Below, piece after piece: positions 54,681 to 64,000 of a DNA stretch of 64,000 bases. Source of the stretch: Isoetes taiwanensis (lineage: Eukaryota > Streptophyta > Lycopodiopsida > Isoetales > Isoetaceae); NCBI GenBank assembly GCA_021234155.1, contig JAJEKV010000109.1:1419193-1483192 (forward strand), read 5' to 3'. The notes under the pieces were generated by a model. That model saw only the letters and a program-made list of their open reading frames with translations, was not told where the DNA came from and searched no databases. Position 1 is the stretch's first letter. Every line of letters starts with the position of its first letter. The translations under genes and the position numbers were made by a program.

Positions 54681-57339
54681 ACGCCAAGATCATTCTGCCA
54701 GCTTACATGTATTACAGAAAGAGTCAAGAGCATGCAAACATCCGCTAATGATTGTTTAAAGCAAGCTCCAGCTAGAGATACATACATAATTTAGAAAATG
54801 TAACTATAGATTTCGTCCATGTTAGTAATGTGCAAATGGCATGTAGAGCAGGGCTTGCAAAAACTAAGAAAGATACTAAGTAACCCAGGTAAACAATCAA
54901 GAGACAGGCAAGACAATATGTTGAAGATGCAATAGATTAACCTACAATGTTAGAATTGGGCATTAGAATTCGGCATCCCTTGCTGCCATTGCCTTTAAAC
55001 CCATCAGCTGGCTTGTATCCATGCTCTGGCTTGTATCCATGCTAAAGCAATTTGTTGATCAGGTGGAGGAAGAAGCACAGAAGGCCTAGAGAAAACCAAG
55101 GCTCATTGTCCAATAGATACGTAATTACTTCTATGATATATCTAGATGCATAACCCATCTTTCCAAAATGGGCAAGCTCCATTCTGCAACGAAAATGTAA
55201 ATGCCAATCTAGTCTCAAAGTGTCAAATATCATTTACACATCAAGTGCCATGGCAGATCTTCATCCCTGGATACAATATCAATAGTTTATCTCATGTTGT
55301 ACAACACTTCTTATATTATAATTCTTTTAGCATGGATATATTGACAATTGATAGCAACATGTCTATGTCTATGGAAACTTTTGCCCGTGACACAATGAAG
55401 AAGAGACAAAGTCATTCATAAAAATATTTATGAATCAAAGTTAAAAAGACAACGAACTCAAAGCATGTTACATCTCAAGTCTATATCTAGGTATAAAGAA
55501 AGGAACAGAGAGAACAAACCACATGCAACATAATTTGATGGAAAACTAAGCCCTTTGCACAAAGCTTTTTTTCATATTTCAAATCAGGCAAGATATTTCT
55601 GATCAGTCAAAGTCCTAACATGAGCTAAGGAGCTCATGAACATTCCCCATCTAAAGATCCTAAATTTGAAGCAAACTTATAGAGAACCTAATACTCAGCT
55701 CAGCCTTGCCAATCTCCAGCATGCAATTTCCCTTGTAGAACCTTTTGCAACCTAGTTAGAACCTTAAACATGACCCAATTTCCCTAGTAGAACATGCCTC
55801 AATTATAATGCAACATAGCAAAATTAGCACATATTAGATGCCTTACCCATGTATTCCTTTTCCTCTGTTTATGCATGCAAACCAAATTTGTAGCCTTGTT
55901 TTCAAGTTACGGAGGAAAAACATGCATAAAACATCTGATTCTACCCTTATCTAAACATCAACAGGATCTTAGAAATCTAACCTTAAAACCAATTGAAATA
56001 CGAATCGGGAAAATAAGCTGCTTTGTGAACTCAAGTGTAGTAAGAAACTATGAAAAACTACATCTTTTGAGAGCCCGATATGCATCTATCCACTGTTGTT
56101 TCTTCATTTGTAAAACTTCGTCATATCTTAGTAGGATTTAATATTTCTGGAGCCAGCTCTCATGTTTCTCTGAACAAAACTTAAAAGGGAATAAAAATCA
56201 AATCATAGATAAATAGCAATGCCTCTGTGTCAGACAAAATAACCCAAACATAAACGTGCAGCATATCTAGAGGAAGTGATTGGCCTATGCCTTCTTGTCA
56301 GTTTGATCTTGCTTAAACCTAGAAACAATAAGCAAATCAAAACGAAACTTGGCAATACACGATTTCAACCTAGAGTATCGATACCTCTGTTATCGGCATA
56401 TCACAGGCCTATCCAGACTTGCCTTGAGCACAAATAAAACCCGCAAATTAACTCATGTTCCAGATTGCATGCCAATCGGGCCCTTTCTCGGACACCTGCA
56501 ATTCGTGGAGTCAAGGCAATTCGATGCAAACCCCAAACCCCTGCCCGAAATCATACCATCTGCCATGGAAAACCCTCGTTTCCAATCAATCTGCAACGAA
56601 AGTCAGACAAAAACAGACAAATGCTTCGCCTCGGCTTGCCAATTTCACTTTAACATATCCTCGTGGATGCCACGGCCATACACGTCGATTCCTCTGTATA
56701 GCACTCTGTATAGCATGCACTCTCTGCCAGATAAGGATGGAAATAAGAAAAAAAAACTATAATGACGATTTTTGGACAATCGGTAAGTTTTTCCGGCAGG
56801 TAGAAACCCAAAAATCATAGGAAATCGGCTTAACAAAAATTCCAAAAAAGTTTTTGGCCAAACCGGAAAATCCCAAATTAATAAGATTGATTGATTGATT
56901 GATACCACTATCATCCTATTGTTTAAATTTGGTTTTTCTGGGGTCCCGAAAACTTTTTGGATTTTTTTTTTAATTTGATTTCGTAAGGTTTGGAGGGTTT
57001 TGGTGGCCGGGAAAAGATTCAGGTTCGCCAAAAATCGGGCATTTCGTTGTACTATGATTTCAAAATCGGCAATTTTGGGGTCGATGGGTTATCCCCGGTT
57101 TTCGTGGATTCTTATCTGGGATGGCTGATCATCGGCATGCCTGCCACAGTTGCGGATGGAGTTGTGGAGATAAAAACTATCATTAGGTACAATCTATTCT
57201 CTTGCTGATGCCATTCGGTGGGGTATTGGAGCTGCAAAATCTACATGCTCTTTGGTTGCATGCAGAGTCTCGATTCTTTCTGTCATGCCTGGGTTGCATG
57301 CTTTCCAGTTTGCCAGATGGAAAAATATCCCAGTATTCC
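54681..57339. other. unassigned; GC/CpG-richer patch at 56460-57130
   Basis: No domain recognised. The stretch 56460-57130 is less AT-rich than its surroundings and has moderate open frames on both strands, as a first exon or 5' UTR might, but no convincing protein. Confidence 0.3.
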
Positions 57340-57660
57340 AAAAATCGTGTTTGGCCTTCGCTATGATGTTGAAATTTAGATCTTGGGGCAGTATTCGTCC
57401 ATTTTTTGGCTGCGTGAAAGCCATCTTTTGCAACAACCCTGCTGTGGGTGTTTTTTGGGACATTTATTCTTGATCGGCCAGGTGATCCAGTTGTGGAGGT
57501 AGAGCTATTAATTTTTTTGTGATAAAAATCGTGTGTGGCCTTCACTATGATTTTGAGATTTAGATTTTTGAGCAGTACCAGACCCAATTTTCGGTGGCAT
57601 GAAAGCCACGTTTTGCAACAAGCCTACTGCTGATGTTCTTTGGATTTTGCAACCAACTGT
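57340..57660 (+). repeat. diverged tandem duplication of about 185 bp
   Basis: AAAATCGTGTTTGGCCTTC (from about 57341) and AAAATCGTGTGTGGCCTTC (from about 57525) start two similar units that share GTGAAAGCCATCTTTTGCAA/GCATGAAAGCCACGTTTTGCAA. Confidence 0.75.
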
Positions 57661-59067
57661 TGTAGCTTCAGGCAACTAGCTTGCTTTGCAGGTGTTCCTC
57701 ATGGGTACGTATCTCTCTCCCATCTTCTCATTAGCAGATGTTTCTGACAGCACCTAATGCAAATGACATCTTGACCAAAAATTATCTTCCAAAACTTTGC
57801 TTATGTGATTATTGGCATTGTAGATCTATTGATTGAATTGGACTGCTTGCCTCAGTATTTGCTGCATTTGATCAGGGTGTACATCTTGGCTCCAAGATTC
57901 CAAATGCTTCTACTTCCTTCTATTTATAAGTCTACCATCCTGTTGAATCATGATTTCTTCATCATCAAATTTGTTTTAGAAACCTCATATGTTGTATTAG
58001 AAAGATGTCATGCTAGGGTGTTTCTCATGCTAGGATGGTACCTTGCGGTTTAGAGCAGAGAAAGCAGTTTTATGGATGCCAGGTAAGCTGATCCGGATTG
58101 TTGCGTCATGCATCAAGTATTCCAGCATTCAACAGGATTTTTTGCACCATCTACATCCGGCTTGCTTGCGTTTTTAGAGATATATTTCATGTTTATGCAG
58201 TTATAATTTGAATGCATATTTGTCTTCATAGTTGATTACAAATTTGTTCTTCTATTTTTGCATTCTCTATTCTACTCGTTTCTTTTTACCCAAAAAGGTT
58301 TTGCATATGGCAAGATGTAAAACCATATGTTTTATTTGATGGAATCTGCAAATGGCAGCATTCATATATGGCAGCATCCATTTGCATATTTTATACATAT
58401 TTTTCTAATGATAATATTCTATTTTATGTGCAGTACAATGATGGCTATGGCCGTTTTTTAGTTAGCATTTCTTATGTGGAAATGCAGCATATAGTATCTG
58501 GCCACGAATTTGAGTGAGGCATGTGATTTAGAGCAGATACCATACATGCTATTGTTCCTGTGTTTAGATTTATTATTAGTTAATGATTGTTACTTTTGAT
58601 GTTTCAGTTGTGGCCATATTCATGTGCTACCACCAAATAGCATTTGTCCAGAAGCAGATTCGAAATGTGATTTACTTGTCGCGTGCTTATGGAGGTTGGA
58701 GGCTTATGAGGACCCCTTTCCGCCCCCCATTTGCATTCTTATGATTTTCTATCTAGCTATCTCAAGACCAAATAGTGTATATCGATCAAAGATTAATTTG
58801 TCGGCTTAATTTGAGGCCACCAATCGGTCATCTACAACAAATGCATTAATTGCTCGCTTTGATTGAAGCAATAGAGCAACAAAAGAACTCCGTGTTTGTT
58901 CTTTTCACTTTCTTGGCCTCGCTTTTTTTCATTCCATTTAGCTATTTCTTAAAGATACATAATAGGTTAGTGTCGTGCAGCAATGAAGAAAGATTGTGAG
59001 CCAAATGTATAGTACAAATCATTACGGACCAAAGCTAGGTGAACCTAAGATAACAGTCCTGAATATT
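57661..59067. other. AT-rich sequence without recognised gene
   Basis: Only short open frames (57805-58053, 58624-58809), neither of them recognisable. Confidence 0.35.
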
Positions 59068-59763
59068 TTACATGTTCATCTCCAGTATATTGAAATTATA
59101 TTCATTTGTGTCCACAAATAATATCGTATTGCAACAACCTTTTGCTAACCTTTTAATATTTTTTATTAGGTTTGGAAGTTCTGTGACCATGTCAGTACAA
59201 GTCTCTAGCAAAATGGTTGGGTTTCTTCTTATTATGGCAAAATGGTTAACCGCTTTATTATCCGCCAAGACTTGGCAAATCCAAGGAACAACAACTTTTC
59301 TCAGACATGTAGGTAACATTTTGAAGACATGTATTAAGTTTACAAGAGTAGAAATTGGTTCACCTATGATTTGAGCTCTGCATACCATTTTGAGACCTGC
59401 CAATGGGATATGTTAAGGCCATGGGAATACCGGGCCAGCATGCTAGGATGCAAAAGACCTTTTGCTCTTTAATATTTTTTATTAGGTTTGGAAGCATTGC
59501 GATGTGAAATAAGTTATGTGACCATGTCAAGACAACTAAAAAAAATCGTTGGGTTTCTTCCTACTATGGCAAAATGGTTGTACCGCTTGCAGACTATCTG
59601 CCAAGACTTGGCCAGTCAAGGAACAACGTCAAGGAACAACTTTTCTGTACATGTAGGTAACATTTTGATGACATATATTAAGTCTACAAGAGTAGAAATT
59701 GGTTCACCTATGAGTTGGGCTCTGCATACCATTTGAGAGCTGCCAATGGAATATGTTAAGGCC
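59068..59763 (-). repeat. tandem duplication of about 315 bp with exon-like minus frame
   Basis: Two similar units (about 59139-59427 and 59456-59763), both starting TTTAATATTTTTTATTAGG. On the minus strand each encodes related residues: CRAQIIGEPISTLVNLIHV and FKMLPTC in the left copy, CRAQLIGEPISTLVDLIYV and IKMLPTC in the right. The left copy has a 111-codon frame (59068-59403). Conservation of the reading between copies suggests a duplicated exon of an unknown gene. I cannot name it. Confidence 0.5.
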
Positions 59764-60721
59764 ATGTATATGGAAAGTACTGCAAGTTCCTTTTTATCCC
59801 CAATTCTTTGCAAAGTAAAGCTAAAATTGCACATCAAATGTGAATGCACGATACAACATATGTTCAGACTCAATTCTTTATAGCATACTTATGCCTGCTG
59901 GCATGGTCCTGCAAGCTTTTTGTTTTCCACTTAAATGACAACCTGTTTCCTTCATAAGAACATTCCTTTCCTGTTCACTGATGGCAATGGCATGCGTGCC
60001 TATCATAAAAGTCATTGAATAAGTTTCAGACAATGAAACATACCGCCGGTCATCTCAAGCTTCATCAATCTATTCAAGATATATTTTGGCCACATTGTAG
60101 AGCTGCACCACTATTCAAGATATATTTTGGTCACATTGTAGAGTTGCACCACTGGCTATAAATGGACTAGAGATGCATGACTCAAAGTAAGAAGTACATT
60201 AATATTTTTAACACTGCTAAAATGGCTTAGTAAAAAAAAAGGGTTAGTCAAAACTATAGTGTAATTGTCACCTCTCTTTTAGTACTTAACATTTTCATTG
60301 TGCAATTCATATATATTGACCACTTGGAATACACTTCATGTTTTTAATGCTTTTCTAATGATAATTTTATAGCAAATCCCCTTGAGATGGTCCACTACAA
60401 GTAATAATGCATAATCATGAAGTTTCATATTATGCTTATGTGGAAACCTCCCCAATTAGTATGTTAGTTTTGCAAAAACCTCGCTGAAGCATCGCCAAGA
60501 TTTGAAAATGTTGTGTTACTATGTTACGAGGCATAGAATGTGCATATAAATGAGAACATCACAATAATTGGTGCTTATGCTCTATGGTGGTTATGCTCTA
60601 TGCGAAAATATCCTCAATTAAAGCCATGCTGAAGCATTGCCAAGATTTATAAAAGAAGGGAATAGCAATGGCCTATAAAAGAAGGGAATAGCAATGGCCT
60701 ACAACCTTATGGTCCCAACTT
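59764..60721. other. AT-rich stretch with a 41-bp tandem repeat
   Basis: A unit with ATTCAAGATATATTTTGG and CACATTGTAGAG occurs twice at about 60072-60152; a GAAGGGAATAGCAATGGCCT repeat occurs at about 60655-60700. No gene. Confidence 0.5.
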
Positions 60722-62695
60722 TTTTTTTTGAAGAACGTGTTTTACTTCATATTATACACTAAAAATATTACAAAGTACTTCCAGAAGTAAGAAATGTCCC
60801 TGAAGCATCAATCACTTTTAGATGATCACTCCATATTGGAATTTTAATACGATCAGGCCAATTGGAGATCTGAAAGCAATTATACAACTTCTTACGAATT
60901 TCTTGAAGCACCACCTGAGAAGAAATACGCTTATCATAAAAGACCTTTCTTCGCCTTCGCTTTCATACACTCTATATTAGCCAAGACTTTGCCATGTGAA
61001 ATGCAATCCTTTTAGAAGCAGTCCACTGATTTGGATAAATACTCAAAAGAAAGTGCTGACTATCCAAAGATACTCCAAAAAGAGAATATAGTCATGACCT
61101 AAGACTACTCAGCTCTGCACACAAATATAAACAGTGCTCCAATGTTTCAATGCACCGCTCACACATTGGGCAAAGTGGGCGTACTCCCGGCTTAAAGTGA
61201 TGAACCATCTCATTAACTCTCAAAGAGCGATGAATCACCTGCCAAAGTAGAACATTTACCTTTGGAGGATTCTATTTAGACCAAACAAGGTTCCAGATGG
61301 ATTGCCATTGAGAAAGCAAAGTCTGTAAGTGCCATTTTCGAGAAGGTGATAAAGTACTTGAGGAGGTAAGCAATCTGTAGCATGAACTTACTAGCTTCTT
61401 GCCTTCTTTAATACCTTGAACAAAGTTCCAACATCTCTTGTTACCCACCTTCTTAATTAGAGGAAGAGCACTTGCTACATAAGCCCATATACTGATATCT
61501 TTATCCAACAACCCATATGTCTCCTAAAACCATTGCCAAGGAGCAATGTCAATACCAAAATACCACTGTTCAATAGAAATAATACCTGCTCTCCTCCACC
61601 TCGCTTGGGAATGCGCATGCATAAATTCTACAACTGGGTGTAGTTGTCCATGAGTATACAAAGGCAACCACAGAAAGGGGGAAGATGCCTGGAGACAAGC
61701 TTCCCAATCAAATGTAATCACCTGCTGGACTACCTTCCAGGCTCGAAGCAAGCCTTTCAGTACTGGAGAGGTATGTGAATAAGCTTTCAATGGATATAAC
61801 AATGCCCAAGGAAGCTCAATTCTCACACCTCGCTTATGAAAACCATACACTTCTTTTACCGATTGTTTAAGTAACTTCATCCCGGTGATGCACAATCATC
61901 TTTCAACAAACCAACAATAGCTTAGAAGCTAAGACCTTACCCTCAGAAGAAAAGATCCAACATACCAAGTCCTCCTTGTTGTTTAAACAACATACATTTC
62001 TTCCACGCCCACCTTCACAAAGGCCTCCTTGATCGGTACACCGCACAAAATCTCTTACAATCTTTTTTATCTCTGCAAACTTAGAAGCTGGAGCCAATAG
62101 AACCGAAACCAAATAAATATGCGTATTGTTCATGAATTCTACCTGCCAAGGATAACTTTGAACCTCTCCACCAAATCAGTTGCCTTTGTAAATTTAAGAT
62201 AATTTCATCCCATGCTTCATTCATGTCAATGTCTAGACCAAAGGGGACTCCTAGAAGCTTTGTCTTTGCAGATGGTACAACAACCTTCCAGGCATACTCA
62301 TATACAAAATGCGGAACTGCTTCCTTCCCCACCCATAAAGCACTACACTTAGCCCAATTAAGGAGACAACCAGATGCAATTGAAAATATATCCAAAATCT
62401 TTTTGATTATCTGCATATTATTCTCTTCACCATCCACTAGCAAGAATGTATCGTCTGCAAACTGATTAACCAAAATCTGTTCACCTTCCACCAATAATAA
62501 TCTCTTTACCAAACCATCCTTTTCAGCCTCATGCAATAGTTGCGAAAGTCCTTCTGCCACTATAGTAAACAAAAAAAGAGCTAAAGGGCAATCTTGCCTT
62601 ATTCCACGTTCAATTGGAAAAAGCACCAATGGTTCTCCATGATACAATACTACCCCCTTAGCAGAAATCAACTTTTTGTTTACCACGTGTTTCAC
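60722..62695 (-). mobile_element. L1-type LINE, 5'-truncated
   Basis: Poly-T at 60722 (poly-A tail on the minus strand) followed by GAAGAACGTGTTTTACTTCA, close to the 3' end of the LINE at 13548. The minus strand encodes the C-terminal half of ORF2. It is truncated in the RT domain at about 62695, as 5'-truncated LINEs are. No clear target duplication was found. Confidence 0.8.
60960..62695 (-). pseudogene. LINE-2 ORF2 fragment: RT thumb/palm and zinc-binding C-terminus
   Basis: Frame 62695-62081 begins within the RT domain (VLYHGEPLVLFPIERGIRQD, then CPLALFLFTIVAEGLSQLL) and contains NQFADDTFLLVDGEENN with the FADD active site, LLNWAKCSALW and LGVPFGLDIDMNEAWDEI. After frame changes near 62081-62133 and 61900, C-terminal segments include IELPWALLYPLKAYSH and the zf-RVT-like region (KVGNKRCWNF, 61511-61272). 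Less decayed than the LINE at 13548 in this part. Confidence 0.85.
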
Positions 62696-63690
62696 TGTAA
62701 AGGCATAGATGCATTTTCAAATTCTGGTGGGTCAAATCAAAATTTAATATAAGAATTTTGCTCCTTAAAAGGGTTCATTTCTTAGTTGCATTCTAAAAGC
62801 AATGACAAATGGTTGTTTATCTTTTTCTTCGCATACAAATGCTCTACTCAACAGATGACTTTCATATGTTACATTAACTACTTTCCTTATCAAGCAGAAA
62901 CATCATTCATCAGACAATCCCAAGTACATAAAATTTAACCTCCGTATATTTTGACACTTGCTTTCCAAATCTTGCTTCATTTTACAGCATCTCCAAATTA
63001 GACCGATTACCAAGTCGACATTTAGTTTCATGGGCTATAATAACTACTGGGTCTATTGCTCATCGTAAATATATCCTTGCCATACTGTTCTTTCTTAAGA
63101 TGGAAGAACATCTTCACATCGCCAATCTACAAATCATTCAGAACACACATTACATTACACACAAGAAAAAAAGCAATTGACATTCCCAATGTTGCATTAT
63201 CCCATTGCACTTCAAGTACTGATATTATCCAATAGCTTCACATCATCAACTTCACCTCTACATGGTAGCATATCAAAATGTTCAAATAAAGACCACAATG
63301 CAACTTCACCTTAAATCAACCAACTTCTACATACTTCTTTCTCTCTCAAAACATTGTCAATACCAACCACTCCAACAGCACAGTCCTTTATAACATACGG
63401 CCATCTTCTTACAAACATGAGACTTCAATAACGACTACATACAATGTCACTAACCTTCATATCATTTATATCGTCAGACTAATATCCTAAATACCTGCCA
63501 CTCCTCATGCCTAACACACATTATCCCGATGTTATACATTGCATTGCTTTTTAAACTATTGCTTAACCACACATCAACAAATCACATCCTCACAAACTCG
63601 AATTCTAATTCATCTCAACTACTTGCATATCAAAACACAACAAAATACACGTATTTGTACATAACCATACACGACCATCTCTTCAAATCT
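62696..63690. other. AT-rich sequence, probable Helitron interior
   Basis: Nothing recognised; it leads to the Helitron 3' terminus at 63723. Confidence 0.4.
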
Positions 63691-63695
63691 AAAAA

Positions 63696-63723
63696 AGCCG
63701 GCAACGCCGGGCACCATAACTAG
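63696..63723 (+). mobile_element. Helitron 3' terminus (plus orientation)
   Basis: AGCCGGC-AAC-GCCGGGC hairpin (one stem position degraded relative to the copy at 50958), then ACCATAACTAG. CTAG (63720-63723) followed by T fits Helitron ends, which insert between A and T. The body extends to lower coordinates; its TC start was not identified. Confidence 0.8.
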
Positions 63724-63822
63724 TTTCAATAAATTACCAAAAAATCATTAGAAAGCTATCTTCAACGAAGAAAACAAGGAGTTAAAAATTAGAGCCAATG
63801 GTACAATTACTTTCATGTCAAA

Positions 63823-64000
63823 TTAAGATAAGTTTAATGCAGGATTTCTACATGTTCGGCTATTGTGCCGTGTTTGTTCCCCACAGTTAGAACATGTGAA
63901 TTTTCGTACTTCTTTCAATGCATCTTCGGTTCGTATGCATCTCTTCTTTGGGCATCCAGGCCGACGATGACTTCTTGGTGGAAGCAATCTTGTCACCTGC
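63823..64000 (-). pseudogene. MULE (MuDR-type) transposase C-terminus, partial at window edge
   Basis: Minus strand, open from the window edge to the TAA at 63825-63823 (58 codons). It reads LLPPRSHRRPGCPKKRCIRT followed by CSNCGEQTRHNSRTCR. The PP(k/r)xxRRPGRPKK basic motif plus a CCHC knuckle is the standard C-terminus of plant MuDR-type transposases, after the SWIM zinc finger. The knuckle here is CX2CX5HX4C, one residue longer than usual. The rest of the gene lies beyond 64000, so whether it is intact cannot be judged. Not visible as a Met-started ORF. Confidence 0.75.

Overview
This is a repeat-dense piece of a land-plant nuclear genome, probably a seed plant. There is no bacterial or organellar organisation. 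Almost everything recognisable is a transposable element or a relic, in plant-typical families: CACTA/TNP2 with DUF4216, Ty3/gypsy with chromodomain integrases, a Tat/Athila-like Ty3/gypsy, L1-type LINEs with DUF4283-like ORF1, Helitrons, hAT and MULE. I cannot name the species. No clearly intact host gene is visible; the few host-like pieces are kinase relics and one orphan exon.

Layout. 1-2024: 3' part of a CACTA element with decayed transposase, subterminal repeat array and terminal inverted repeat. 2025-11897: a minus-strand chromodomain Ty3/gypsy element (gag-like ORF, pol, leader, PBS, LTR), split by a 2.5 kb DNA transposon at 4170-6692; its two LTR segments do not match, so it is composite. 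11898-36560: an old mosaic of four alternately inverted copies (here H1 +, H2 -, H3 +, H4 -) of a unit with a protein-kinase-like relic followed by the N-terminal part of a Helitron Rep/helicase gene. H1 is interrupted by a 6.6 kb LINE (13548-20170) flanked by 14-bp target-site duplications and itself carrying a MITE-like insertion. H3 is interrupted by a Tat-like gypsy complex (23064-30855) whose two LTRs face opposite ways.

36561-44100: mostly unannotatable AT-rich DNA with a GC-rich duplicated block, a tRNA-like SINE and a 320-bp TATC microsatellite. 44139-46884: a partial chromodomain gypsy pol abutting an internally deleted hAT transposase. 47168-50522: a tandemly duplicated receptor-like-kinase relic, the second copy invaded by a gag fragment. 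50958-63723: a segment bounded by two oppositely oriented Helitron 3' termini of one family. It holds tandem repeats, an orphan exon, an RNase-H-like relic and a 5'-truncated LINE. 63823-64000: the C-terminus of a MULE transposase entering from the right.

The most notable observations are: the gag-like ORF of the first gypsy begins with nine residues identical to the start of histone H3, in an element that also encodes a chromodomain; a kinase-like gene relic has multiplied with a Helitron; an LTR pair is inverted around a gypsy; and paired hairpins are duplicated in a gypsy leader. All assignments come from reading the sequence; no database search was run.
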